A stretch of DNA of 64,000 nucleotides, taken from positions 1 to 64,000 of the forward strand of contig JAODTK010001688.1 in the NCBI GenBank assembly GCA_026419785.1, read 5' to 3'. Source of the DNA: Sclerodactyla briareus (lineage: Eukaryota > Echinodermata > Holothuroidea > Dendrochirotida > Sclerodactylidae). Made by a program: the position numbers and the translations under genes. Shown one piece after another: positions 37,093 to 48,819 of this stretch; the stretch's first letter is position 1, and the number at the start of each line of letters is the position of its first letter. A model generated the notes under the pieces. It was not told where the DNA came from. It made no database searches and saw nothing but the letters and a program-made list of their open reading frames with translations.

Positions 37093-38860
37093 TAACAAAT
37101 ATACTTAACAGCATAATAAACAACAAACCATGTGACTGCATGTATAGATGTCACAATTCTATAAATATAAAGATATCAGTTAATTCCTAAGGCAATGTGA
37201 GCAGTCATGTTCGATCTTCTTACTCGTATGTACTTGACAGATATAGAGGACATTTGTGGGTGCATTTGAAAATGTTCAAAATGAAGTCTCATGTACAAAT
37301 TTTCTCAAAACTAGCACTGATAAAAGCCATTTACTACTACCCCTGGCATACTCGTTGTCAATTTGTTTTTATTTACCGGTATCATGTAAATAAATTTAAT
37401 CTTGATTCAGTATCATCCTGGGGGTGGGGGATTATGTAGGAGGACTTAGACTTCACACAAAATGCTGTCACGTTTCACCTGGCACTTAAAGCGGCCGGCA
37501 ATAGTCCCATTTTGTATGTCAAACTGTTTTCAAAGTGTGATTATGATATATTGCTTTAGTGTGATTATATATTGCCCTCCACCCCATCCCCACCCTCACC
37601 ATAAAAGAAAAAAAGAAAGAAGAAAAAAGAAGCTCCCCTTTTTTTCTCCCGACTTCCCACTGCGTCCCCCAAAAAAAAATTGTGGGGGGCAGTCTTTCCC
37701 CTGCCCCCCCCACCCCCGCTGGCTACGCCACTGGGGGCAGACCGCCATTTTGCTTGCCTCGGAAGCCAATGCCTCGTCCTCAGCCTCGTGGCTGCCTACC
37801 TCGGAAATGTGCGGTCGAGTCCGGTGCAAGTCTACTTCGAATTCGGTGAAAATACTACAAAGTTGTGAGTTTTTGTTCCAACAAATTTCTTGGAACACAG
37901 AGCCAGTTTGTGTCCAAGTGAAACGTATTAGAAATCAGCCATCCCAGGCCGTTTTGGCTATGTGTTCAGATGGTTCTGTTTCCTACTATAAGCTATGTCC
38001 ATACAAGGACCACACACAAAATAGGCATTTCCAATGTATCTCGAATGGGTACTTAATGGGATGAACAAATTAATTATGATTTGCCTCTTTCGTAGAACGT
38101 TCATGTGATTCATAAACTTGTGCCCATGGGTATGTTACTAGAAAGTTATCGGGGCAATTTTGGGGAAGTTACGAGAATTCTCTGATATGGCCTTTGCATA
38201 ACATTTGCCTATTCCCCCAGCACACTGTTTTACTTGACTCCGTTTATTGGCCGTCAACGTCATGGCTGGTCATTCAATGAGAAGCGCATAGGCAGTATAT
38301 ACAATATTGGGACTCTAGATCATTGTTTTCTGCGTGAGCAACTGGAGCAGTCATTTTGTTCTCTGTTCATCTGTCTGTTCGACTTTTCTTCATGAACGGG
38401 TTGAACGTGCAGAGTGGCTCCCCCTCGCTGACGGGTCAAGGATGATGTGTTTTTTTTCTTCGGTATGCATGTGAGTAGATTCCAAGTAAATCAAATGAAT
38501 AGTCTTATCCAGGGTAATTTTTTCACAGCCCGTCTTATTGAGCACATCTGTGAGAGAGTTTCGATTATATCACTTCCTACTTCAAGATGAGAAGCATGAT
38601 TTAATTACAATTAACAAATTTGTATTGATAGGTTCTGTACCAAAAGGTCACAGGTTGGTATGTTATAGGAAGTGTCACTCTCAACACATCATAACTAATA
38701 AAATGTAATCAATATGGCAAGGTCACGTTAGTAGAAGACATTTTACAAAAAAGGGCGCTTGTTTTATGTCTACAAGCATGTGCAAGGTTAGTGGTTAGCC
38801 TGTGGATGAACAGGTTGATGTTCACCTCGTATCAGCCTCATCCACTCATATGTGCAAGAT
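37093..38860. other. Spacer with a duplicated module pair and a 200-codon artefact frame
   Basis: Modules X and Y (see 34200-34909) lie at 37123-37290. The frame at 37462-38064 is the longest in the window. Its middle crosses a poly-A/poly-C element end (37600-37740, ending CTGGCTACGCCACTGGGGGC), so I do not accept it as one protein. The part after about 37741 lacks recognisable motifs. No splice-supported exon was found. Confidence 0.4.
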
Positions 38861-40289
38861 GATTTGCCTCAGGCCCCTGCGAACGATTTTTATCACTGGG
38901 GTGGCTGAGCATCTCTTAAAACAAGACACCTCACAACTACCCCTACACAAAAAACCTACATTTTCATTTTTCAGATTTTTTCTTTTGCAATTTTCAAACT
39001 TTTTTTCTATTATTTCATAGCGAATCGCGTGATTCCGATTAGACAGTACACCCTGAATGTATCCACGGTGATGTATGTTAATTAGCAGCACTAGGCAAGG
39101 GCGAGGGTATAAGGGAAGGAGTGTCCATCGTCCCCTTTTGAAACTTCTGGCTGTTTCGAAGATTGTTTTATACTAGATCAATGTGCTGGAAATGTCCTGC
39201 CTGTCATATTAATTATTACTTTCACTGTCTCAGTTGGTAATGATCAGAGGCGGTGTGTGGTGATTTGCGTTGATTGAATATTGGGGGGGGGGGGGATATG
39301 AGGGTTACCATCTAGGCGGAGCGCCATCAGGGTGGCGCGTAGCGTAGAAGGAATTTTTTAGTGTTACAGACCCCCAAAGTGCAGGAAATGACACTTTGTA
39401 GGGTCATATGGCAGTAAGTCACATCCCTAAAATCGTGAAGTAATTCCCGATATTTTTTATTTCTAGAAAACATTCTGAAGGAACTGATCAATTTTTTTCC
39501 GTACAATTCGGGCCCCGTCGGTTGTTGACGCGTCGAGTACAAGAATTTTTTGGTTTTACGGACACCCCCGATGAAGGAAACGGCATTTCCCGGACCGTAT
39601 GGCAGTAAGCAACGTCCCTAAAATTGTCAATAAATTTCAGAATTCATATTTCTAAAAAAGTTTTCCTGACGGAACTGATCGATTGTAGTCCTTACACATT
39701 CGGGTCAGTCTGCCACCATCAGTGGACGCGTAGGGTACAGGGAAATTTTCGTTTTACAGACCCTCAGATTGCCAGGAAACGGCATTCCCGCACTGTATGG
39801 CAGTGGTACGTCTCATAATTGACATGAAATTCTGAAATGGATGTCTCAAGAAACACTCCTTGAAAGGAACTGATCTACGTTTATTTTTCATGACAATCGC
39901 GCCACCATCAGAGAAAGAACGAACGACAATCGTCTTACATACCCCCCCCCCCCAGATGGCAGGATCAATACTTTCTCTCGCTCGCGACTTATTGCACCCA
40001 TGCAATACTGAAATGACAGTACATTTTCCGAAATTGATCCTTACTTTCTTTCATCGTGGTTTGCCCTTCCTACCATGCATGTCTTAGAGTATGCCATCAG
40101 ACCCTTCCAATTGGTTGGAGGCTCGCGCAGATTGAAAATGTCTTGAACATCACTGTCCGGAAAATGTGTGGCCATTTTTCGAGCATTTTATTGAAAGGAA
40201 TTTAGCCAGTCATCAGACAATTTGGTCATTTTTTATTCCTTGAACGAAGTCGGGATCATGCAGTCGTGACAGTGTGTTGGTGTGTGTAT

Positions 40290-41430
40290 GTATTTATGAA
40301 CGCTGGCTTGAAAACTCGATAACTAACTCGACCTCACCTGGATGGATGAAGCTCTCAACTTGGTATGTGGTTCCCATGATGAGTACATAACCTATCGTTT
40401 TGTGTCAGGTCAGATGTCCTCGAGGTCAACAGCGGTACAAATCTGAAAAGCTTGTAAACAAGTCCAGACTGGATGGTCTTATCAAGTTGAAATTCCAGTG
40501 TATCGCTTTCTTATGGAGAGTTCAGGAACCCTATTGTTTTTGGTTCAGGTTGGGGTGAAATTTGGTTTGAAAACTATAAAATTTGGGAACAGTCAATATT
40601 TTGGCCAATTTGGACTTGTAAACACGATAACGCGACCCACCCGGATGGATGAGTTCCGTGCTTGTATGAGTTCCCATAATGAGTAAATGAACGCTATGGT
40701 TTTGGGGTAAGGTCAGAGCCCCCAGCGACCCGAAAACGGTTTTTCGACCAATGTTTCCCTATATATTTTTTGGAAACGGTTTTATGTTGAGTGACACGAA
40801 GGTTCGGAAACGTTTCGATGCCATCCCAAATGTTTAGGAAAGATCTAGAACCTTCAATTTTAGTGCAAATTTGGAGTTATAGCAAACGCTACGTAAACAA
40901 AACGATAATATAATATACTTCGACAACCACTATATAACCTAAATCCGTTTTGGCGCCAAATCTTTTGCCACCAAACCTTTTTAGAACACTTTCAGAATTT
41001 TGAAATGTTTTCAAAACGTTTCTTCTTTCTTCAAACGTTTTTGTGAAACGTTCTGGAAACATCTCCTAACCTTCGTGCTACTCCAAAACAAAAAAAAAAA
41101 ACTTTTTCGAATCATCCAGCGAAACATGTTAAAAATTGTTTTTAAAAAACACGTTTTTTTGTTTTTGTGAGTGAGTTCATTTGCGTTCCCATAAGGTCAT
41201 AGTCTGGCAACCTTGAAATTTATTGTTTAGCGTCCTTATCAAGAGTATAGGAAGCCTAGTGGTTGGTTGGGAAAGATGGGAATTTTGTCAGACTTTATGG
41301 TTCCCATGATGAGCTGGGTGCAATCTTCATTTGTCCTTGTGTCTTGGCTATATGTGTCATAAAGAAGTCAAGGAATTCACTAAGCCTTTGGCTTCTGTGG
41401 TCAGATTATTTCACCGCTCTTTTTTCGTCC
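40290..41430 (-). mobile_element. Reversed array 2-type element, ~1.5 units, split by a MITE
   Basis: The reverse complements of TGACCTGACC-CCAAAACCATAG, GTTCATTTACTCAT and CATCCATCCGGGTGGGTCG are visible at 40330-40720. At 41235-41400 the region reads as the reverse complement of the left entry sequence of array 2 (GACACAAGG-ACAAATG near 41340, equivalent to 15750). The stretch in between holds the MITE at 40789-41084. Core copy number is about 1.5, against 11.5 in the 15.7 kb element. Confidence 0.6.
40789..41084. mobile_element. ~296 bp MITE with GAGTGACACGAAGGTT ends
   Basis: GAGTGACACGAAGGTTCGGA at the left pairs with TCCTAACCTTCGTGCTACTC at the right. Subterminal AAACGTTTC words continue the symmetry. 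A target duplication is not clear. A wider symmetry of AAACGGTTTT-type words outside may mean the true ends lie up to 50 bp further out. Confidence 0.55.
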
Positions 41431-41614
41431 AAATGTCTCATGTCTCAGAATGGTTCGCCCCGCTCCGCGCCTGTATCTAGTTCATACGTCCAACACTTAA
41501 ACCCCCCCCAAGCGAATGTGCCTATCCCCTGCCCTGGCATTGTTTCGTGGGGAGGGAGGGGTGCACATGGAATCAGTCCTAACAAATCTTTCTCCTCGTG
41601 GCCTACCTCTATGT

Positions 41615-42295
41615 TCACAGCCCCTCTTCGAAACGATTTTAATAACTGGGGGTGCTGAGCTTTCCGGACAAAAGACACCTCACCCTACCCCCTACATGAA
41701 AACCTATATTTTCTTCATTTCATTTTTCATATTTTTTCTTTTTGCAATTTTGTATACTTTTTTTTTAATTATTTCCATAGCGACTGCGTGGATTTCCGAT
41801 TAGATCTAGTACACCCTGATGTACCCGCGTAAACGTAGCTACCCCTAATCTGTTAATTAGGCCATCAACTAGCAAAGGCGACCCATGAGCAAAAGCGAAC
41901 AACAGTTAACAGCGGGCGTAATAAGCCATGTTTCGGGCCTTAAGGGATAACTAAACTCAGGGTCCCTCCATTATCGACCGCCGTCAGTGAGGGTATAAGG
42001 ATGGGAGTGTCCTGCTTTTCATATGATCACTTATAATAATTACTTTCACTTACTGTGCCACTGTCTTTCAGTTGTAATGATCGGGGCGGCGATCTGTGTA
42101 ATATTGGCGGGGACATATGAGGTAGGCACCACTAAGCGGAGCGCACATGGGTTGCGCGTAGCGAACAAAGGATTGCATTTTACAGAACCCCCCAAATTTG
42201 CAGGAACGGCACTTCTGGGGTCATAAGGCGTAGCCATGATTCAACAACCCTAAAATCGTCACTGAATTCCCGATTTTTTTATTTAAAAACATTCT
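41615..42295 (+). repeat. Tandem 2.76 kb unit, copy 2, truncated
   Basis: The lead block (GAAACGATTTTAATAACTGG, AAACCTATATTTTCTTCATT, GATTAGATCTAGTACACCCT) and the A-B-C-D start (42078, GGGGCGGCGATCTGTGTAAT) repeat the order of copy 1. The copy stops inside unit A at about 42295, where a LINE fragment begins. Confidence 0.75.
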
Positions 42296-42970
42296 TTGAA
42301 CTATGACTGCCGCTTGGAACTTTTCGATATCGTTGATGTTCACGAGAGCTTCAGGTAGATTGTTTCAACTCTGAACGTTCTCGGGAAGAAGGTAAACTTA
42401 TAGCAGTCTTATTTGCTGCTAGTGTTGAACGGGCGTCTTTGGTGTGTGTGGCCGAGAGGGTCGATTAACAGTGACGTGATGGCACTAATTAAATGGATCG
42501 ACATGTGACCGATGTATTGCCTTATAAAATAGTGAGCCCTCTAACACAACGCCCTTGTTGCAAATCGGCTGCCATCCCAACTCCTCCATCATATTGGCAA
42601 CGCCCCGTACCTAGATTTGAATTCGTTCAAGCAGAATCTAGCAGGCCGTTGAATAGATTCAAGGGTATGTAATTAGGTTAGCGTATGAGGGTCCCACACA
42701 CTCGGGAATAGTCAAGTAGGGGTCGCACTAAGGTCTTATAGAGGCGATTCCTTGACGCCTGTGTGGGCAATGTGGAGATTTCCTCCATACAAAGCCAGAG
42801 TGTGATTCGCCGTGCGTGGCAGCGATTGTTTACATGATTCTTCAAGAAAGATTATTACTAGTCAGGGTGGTTCCTTATATCTTGCAGACAGGAAGTCCTG
42901 TAGCTTTATAGCCAAAAATCTTGGCATTTTAGCAATGGGTAAGACGCATACAAACACTTTTTGGATTCCT
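42296..42970 (-). mobile_element. LINE (CR1/L2-like) 3' fragment, disrupted
   Basis: On the minus strand several frames together show the usual C-terminal end of non-LTR reverse transcriptases. In order they are a KTLVRPLLDYS block, a LESIQRPARFCLNEFKSR block, then MMEELGWQPICNKG and LFYKAIH. Near the low-coordinate end comes NLPEALVNINDIEKFQ. The order matches the family end: the exchange from LVRP-LEY to ESIQRRAARF, the LGW-L block and the final NLP. Frameshifts and stops separate the blocks, so the copy is dead. The catalytic YADD part is absent (5' truncated). Confidence 0.8.
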
Positions 42971-43600
42971 TGCGAAGGCAACAGGATCTATGCAGTCCTG
43001 CACCGTGCGTATGTTGTTGTGGGTGTCTGTGTGTGTGTGTGTTGTGTAGGTTGTGTGGTGACACCGGCCTTGTCACACAGGAGGTCACCACAGTAAATCG
43101 TCATATATCTCAGTAACGAAACATTTTGGATGACTGTCCTAATGGGAAGTTTCGTTCGTCGTCTGGTGAAATAAATCTGGTGACCGTCTTTGACCTCTTT
43201 TGACCCTTTTTGAACCTTTGACCTTTTGACCTCATTTACCTTTTGACCTGGTGATTTTGCAATGTTTTTTTTTGTGGCCCAGATGCGTCTTGTTAAGAAA
43301 ACAAAAAATCAACGACACTACCTACTACGATACTCATATCACAAGCTATCTCAATAATGTGGAAGGTCAAGAAAGTCTAAACCAACTGAATGTGGATAAT
43401 TTGGCAGTTGACAATCTGCTCGTCGCATGGATATCTATGAATCAAGGTATCTAAGTAAGTTCAAATTAGTGTGTGATTGTACACATGATAAGACTACCCC
43501 CTTGTTTTGGTATCAGGTCAAGGTCTTCAATGAAGGTACCATAGGACAATCCCTATAATCTCTTGCAACGATCATTGTACAGATGAGAACAAGCATATAA
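42971..43600. other. No gene; GT microsatellite and TTTGACC-rich tract
   Basis: A (GT)n stretch lies at 43015-43045, and CTTTTTGACC/CTTTTGACC words are packed at 43190-43255. Nothing else was recognised. Confidence 0.5.
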
Positions 43601-43609
43601 CCACCCACA

Positions 43610-44440
43610 CAAATCTTCCCCCCAGTGAATACAGTACAAATTCTTGAATTGTCAAATTTTATTGTTATTGCCTGATATCGTTTCAGTATTGGACTCACCC
43701 AATATTCCCCCAGACAATCATACAAATTTCTTGATGGTCATTTTATTATCTTCCTGAATATTTTGATTGGATAGCACCAGTGACCAGCCTATATGTAGCT
43801 CTGATCAGTAGCGGTGTTGCTACGGTGGGGGTGGCAATTTGGTCGTGTACGCACTACCCCCCCCCCCCCCACCCCGCCAGTTTTCATATAGGCGCTAATG
43901 GAATTAACAATGTAGCCCTATTTTGAATCCTGCAATACTTGCCTTATTTACAAATTCCTAACTGCAAAGCAGAAACAGCCTCTTCTTGCGTATACTTCCT
44001 CTCATTATGTTATATTTTTCGACCACCAAAAGTGTTTGTGGCCTCTTCAAAATCTGGGTTGCTTATACACTCCCCCTCCCCTCTCCCTTTCCCATCAGTA
44101 TTCCCCAGTGTATACAGTACAAATTCTTCAATTGTATTTTATTATTATTCCTGATATTCCTGATTTGGACTAGCACCATTGACCACCTATGTATGTATTT
44201 CTTATGTATGTATTATGTAGTATGTATGACCTCCTGACATGTGGTGTTGCTACGGTTGGGTGGCGTGGAATTGAAAGGCAGATACGCCTTCTTCTTACAT
44301 CACCCCCCCCCTCAAACCCAGGTTTCATAGGCAGCCTATGACAAGTGAAAAATGTACTCTTGTGAACCTGAATCCAAAAACTTGATTTATTGACAAAATT
44401 CCCCCCCCCCCCCCCCCCCCAATTCTAATTGCAAGGCAAT
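43610..44440 (+). repeat. ~480 bp direct duplication with C-homopolymers
   Basis: CCCCAGTGAATACAGTACAA at about 43620 recurs as CCCCAGTGTATACAGTACAA at about 44102. Both are followed by ATTCTTGAATTG/ATTCTTCAATTG, then TAGCACCA-TGACCA (43772 and 44172). GGTGTTGCTACGGT (43814 and 44241) comes next, followed by a C-run and TTTCATA-AGGC. C13 (about 43858) and C20 (44401-44420) lie in equivalent positions. Confidence 0.75.
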
Positions 44441-44459
44441 ACGTTTCTCTTGCGTCATA

Positions 44460-46625
44460 CGTCTTGTACGATATAGGGATATCCGATGGCGGTGGGGGGG
44501 GGGGTAAACACCGCTAATTTTTTCTCCCTAGGCTTGTATTATATTACTCGAGTGGAGCATGCCAAGTTTGTTGCTTTGCATTAATTGAAAACGGTGATAT
44601 GATCTTCAAATGTCCCTTTAACTATTTAATAACAGAGAAAGCACACCAGAAATTGTCCTGCTGAATTCCTTTAGAACACCTATGTAGCCCAGCCATTATC
44701 CTCTTCAACCACAGTCTGCATTGTGTGTATACTATCATAAGCTTCAGTTTGAACTGGTCCAACATTCCCAATCGCACAAGGATTAATCTCTCAAGCTGTG
44801 TTGTGAGACTTCAAGAAGTGAGAATAAACAAGACACCATAATAAACTTTAGACTGCCTTTCAGACATTCATGTGGAAATGGTACCTGTCACTGGCCATGC
44901 TCAGAGGATTGAGAGTGGGTAATCCAATTATTCTCGGTGTGCCCTCAGTCTACGGTTGTCTGATTTGTTTACCTCCCTATTGGAATGGAAAAGCATCCTT
45001 CCAGGTTGTGAATTACATGACAGGCAGACTGACCATTGGGTCATTATGACCTGTGAGTTCATAGACAAAGCCCTAATGAGGGGTTAACTGTGGTGTGTGT
45101 AGAAGCATTGAGAGGTAGTGATTTGGGAGGAAGACGAAAGCAGGGTCAAGGCAGCTTCTGAAAGTGTGGAAAGGCACATTTGTTGCATTTTTTTGCTATT
45201 GAGCCAAAAGTGATGGCATTGACCCTGTCCCCAGCAGAAATGGGCAGGGGTTTGATTCTATAAAGTATCTCTCATTCTTCCCCAGTGCATATCTATCTGG
45301 TGTTTGATGTCACATGATTGACTATTTTGGAAAGTGATTGCCGGTATAATAACATGTTAAACAATTAGCCAGAAGTCATACTGGATCAACATTCCTGCCC
45401 ACATAATTCATAAATGTCTCAACCATGTGGTTATATATACTAGAAAATTACAAGATCTTGTCTGTTCTATATCAATTTGTATTAATTATCGTGCAGCCAT
45501 ATTTATTTGTTATGTGTTGGCCATATATAAGACATTCCCCAACCCCACCAATGTATGAGAAATGTGTGATTTGGAAGCCTTGTGCAAAGTTTGACCCTAA
45601 AATAGCAATAAGACATTTGCTGGACTTGGTACAATGTCTATTGATACAAGTCTTCTGAACAGGTATTCCCTTGTCAATGATGACCCACCCCTTGTACCCC
45701 AGACAAGTGAGTCGTTTGCACTTAGGTGGGTTCAAACCAATGATGCAGCACCCCTGCAGTCACTTGTCCTGAAAAATAATTAATTGATACACCCCCATTC
45801 ACTTTGAAAAACCAACAGACTACTTCGGCTGTACAAATTTGAAAACGATTGACTGGCAATGACTTTCCCCCTCTCACATTCGTGATTAACGACATATGGT
45901 ACAATGACCAACATGTAGACACATGCTATTGGATACTGAATGACCTACATGACTTGCCTTGTCAGGGTATGGAGGATCTTGACAATATTAGGCCTGTATG
46001 CACTTCTCTTTCCCACATATCCCCTCCAACAAGCTTTTTTTAACATTTGGTTAATGATGTTTTTCGTCCGATTCAAAGACTGCACTTCATTCATCTATCT
46101 GCTTTGACCACAGTCACTTATGAGTGATGATTTCTGCTACAGTGATCTTCATCATTTAGCCTTGCCTGCAGTCTGCTGACTCGTGTTTATCGGTTGCTGG
46201 GCTTCCCACACTGATGGACAACGTTGGCCCTCGCTGGTTATGACTTCTGACTTTACCTTCACTCTGCAGATATACTTACCAGGTTTATTTTAGTATTTCA
46301 CTTCAATGGCCCGCAGATGATTTTGACCTTTGTCACAAGCAACAAGTATCTCCATCTCATGCGCCTTAGTAATTATGCAGTGACGTTTGGTGTCAATTGG
46401 TGGTGTTTAGTTGGCAACACACATCGTTGCAGGTTTGATATGCTGAGTAAGGGGAACATGTCATGAAAAAAGGCAGGACTCACTACGCAGATTGCGTTCT
46501 TGTTAGCATTGAAACTCATCTTATCTGCCATTTATTTTGCATCTTACTAGCGTGTTAAGATCCTCTTGGAGTTATGTTATCACTATTGTTATGAATTTCC
46601 TCTGTACAACACACAGTCTCGGCAA
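44460..46625. other. 2.2 kb unique sequence without a recognised gene
   Basis: Composition is AT-rich and even, with few repeats. Open frames do not exceed 87 codons and show no recognisable product. This is one of the few stretches with neither repeats nor clear genes. Confidence 0.4.
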
Positions 46626-46629
46626 ATAA

Positions 46630-47660
46630 TCTAAGTTCTTGAAGGAACTGATCGATGTGTATTCCTTACAATCGGGCCAGCCGCCACATCGTGGACGCGT
46701 AATTTGTAAGGGAATTTTTTTCGTTTTCTAGACCGCTCAGATTGCAGGAAGCGGCCATTCCCGCACTGTATGGCAGTGAGCACCGTCCCTCCTAAAATTG
46801 TCATACTTTAAGGAATTTGTATTTCAAGAACGTTCTTGAAGAACTATTGATGTTTATCCTTACGATTTGGGCCAGCATCGTGGTCTCCGTATAGTACAAG
46901 GAAATTTTGAGCCTTATGAACCCCCAGATTGCCGGAAACGGGCTTCCCATGTTTATGGCAGTAGCAACATCCCCAATTGACAATAATTTCTAAATGGTCA
47001 TATCTCAAGAAACCTCTTGAAAGAACTGATCTACTTTTATTCATTACAACTCGCGGGCCACCCCATCAGTGACGCGTACCGCAAGAAAATTCTTACAGCC
47101 CACCCCCACCCTCTCCCTCGATTGCAGGGAGCCATGGAGCGGCACTTCCCGCGAACTATGGCAGTATGTAATCACTGAAATTACAGAAATTCCCAAAAAC
47201 TGATCGATGTAATCCTTACATTTCTTCAATCTGGTGTTCATCCACCATAGCCAGTCTTGAGATATTCCATCCAGACCCTTCCATGGGTTGAGGCTGCTGC
47301 AGATTTTTTGCACATTTGCTTGAACATCACTGTCATGGGAAAATGTGTGCATTTTTTCGGGCATTCGATGAAAGGAATTGAGCCAGTCAGCATACAATTG
47401 GTCAATTTTTCATATTAGTATCCCTCTCAAAATTTTTGCCCAATTTCACATGTCTCAGAATTGGTTTCGCCCCGCTCCGCGCCTGTATAGTTCTATACGT
47501 TAATCACGTAACCCCTATACTAATTGCACCGATCCCCTGCCCTCTGTTGTCGGTACATATCGCTTTCATCCTCTATTAAAAACACCACGTCAGCTGTTTT
47601 TTTTTTTTTAACATTTCAGCCTTCTCAACAAAAAAATAAAACAATCTAATAAGAATTTTG
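46630..47660 (+). repeat. A-B-C-D dispersed repeat, 5'-truncated copy
   Basis: It starts inside unit A (TTCTTGAAGGAACTGATCGA at about 46636). Units B (46692), C (GGTCTCCGTATAG at 46878) and D (47060) and the 3' block follow (GAATTGAGCCAGTCAGC, CGCTCCGCGCCTGTATAGTT, and T11 plus CATTTCAGCCTTCTCAACA at 47590-47630). The order is the same as in the 29.5 kb copy. Confidence 0.8.
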
Positions 47661-48100
47661 AGTTAGATATCAAGTACACTGAATAAAAGTTACCCCAGCC
47701 AGCTGTCGAAACCGGGATCCCAATTTTTCGTGCAAATATTGATCCATGACCTTTAAGCTCAAAAATATCGACAGGGCTGCTGGACACAATGACCTAGAAA
47801 ATCGCAGGGGTGCTCCGCACACCATCAAAAATCGGGGGTGCTGCAGCACCCGCAGCACCCGCAGCACTCCTCCCCCCCCCCACTTCGCAGGGGCCTGATT
47901 TGCCTAACCTTGGTACTACGACGAGCGACGCCCCCTCCTATTTAAGAACGGCTTCTCCATATCTTCTTCTTTTCAGGGCTAATGCAATTTGGGGATAATT
48001 ATATCCCCGCAACACGTAAGTGTTCAGGATATTATGGTTTTGACCCTGTGCCCGCCGTCTCCGCGCCGCCGCCGCCGTAACCTTTGCCGTAGCGCTCCTC
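47661..48100. other. Spacer with GCAGCACCC repeats; no gene
   Basis: A short CAGCACCCG direct repeat lies at about 47840-47870, followed by C10. CCGCCGTCTCCGCGCCGCCG near 48051 leads into the ACGAAACTTGGTG minisatellite. No coding signal was found. Confidence 0.45.
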
Positions 48101-48109
48101 ATGTCTTTA

Positions 48110-48800
48110 ACCCTTATCCGATGACCCAAACTTGGTACACAAGTCCGGATGAGTAAAATCTCGTCGAAAATGGGCTATATCGTGAATTTGTTGCCCTCTA
48201 TTTTGCAGGTTTTTCGCAAAAATTTCAATTTGTGCGATTTACACGAAACGTGGTGGTTGTGGGTAGTTGTTGGAGCCGAAAACCATGGTGACCGTTCGTC
48301 CTCCGAGGCAATTTTGCTTTTTTTTGGCCAGTAGCCAATTAGAGCAGAAGTATTGATATGTCCCACTTCATTGGATGTTCATGAAACTTGGTGACTAGGG
48401 CCAACTATCCGTGCCGATGATTTTTCCATAATGTGGCCGGGTCACCTACTGGAGGTCATCTTGCAGAACTATTTGCATATATTTGGCCCATTTAGCAAAT
48501 AAGGCAAATTATAAACTTTCGTTTGAGTTCTCACGAAACTTGGTGAGTAGGACGTCTAAGTCCCGATAATTTTATTCAATTGCAATTGAAATCACTTGAA
48601 GGTCTCATTTGTGTTTATTTACATATTCGTTAGCATAATTAGAATATTACTGACCAGTATTTTCTCAACATTTATGGATTTTGACGAAACATTTTGTGAA
48701 TAGGACCTCTACCGTCCCTGATAAATTTTATTCATAGCATCAAGATCACTGAGGTTAAATTTGTGGACTAATTTTGCATATAGTTGTCCTGATCATCAAA
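48110..48800 (+). repeat. ACGAAACTTGGTG minisatellite, ~5 degenerate units
   Basis: CCCAAACTTGGTACACAAGT (48125), CACGAAACGTGGTGGTTGTG (48242), CATGAAACTTGGTGACTAGG (48381), CACGAAACTTGGTGAGTAGG (48533) and GACGAAACATTTTGTGAATA (48684) are spaced about 115-152 bp. GGTCA-containing blocks lie between them. This family is also present at 28640-29040. Confidence 0.75.
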
Positions 48801-48819
48801 ATGAATGAGTTTAATACTT

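Larger units (their letters stand above)
38860..41640 (+). repeat. Tandem 2.76 kb unit, copy 1, containing an A-B-C-D repeat
   Basis: The lead block at 38860-39250 has TGCGAACGATTTTTATCACT, AAACCTACATTTTCAT and GATTAGACAGTACACCCTGA. The A-B-C-D start (39255), units A, B and D (39526, 39722, 39900) and the 3' block (40100-40250 and 41440-41640) follow. The 3' block is split by reversed array 2 sequence and a MITE. The lead block recurs at 41625, so the whole segment is the first copy of a tandem duplication. Confidence 0.75.

Noticed and set aside
37462..38064. Longest open frame in the window, 200 codons
   Set aside because: It crosses a poly-A/poly-C mobile-element end, its first part reads as Lys/Pro homopolymer, and no domain or splice support exists.
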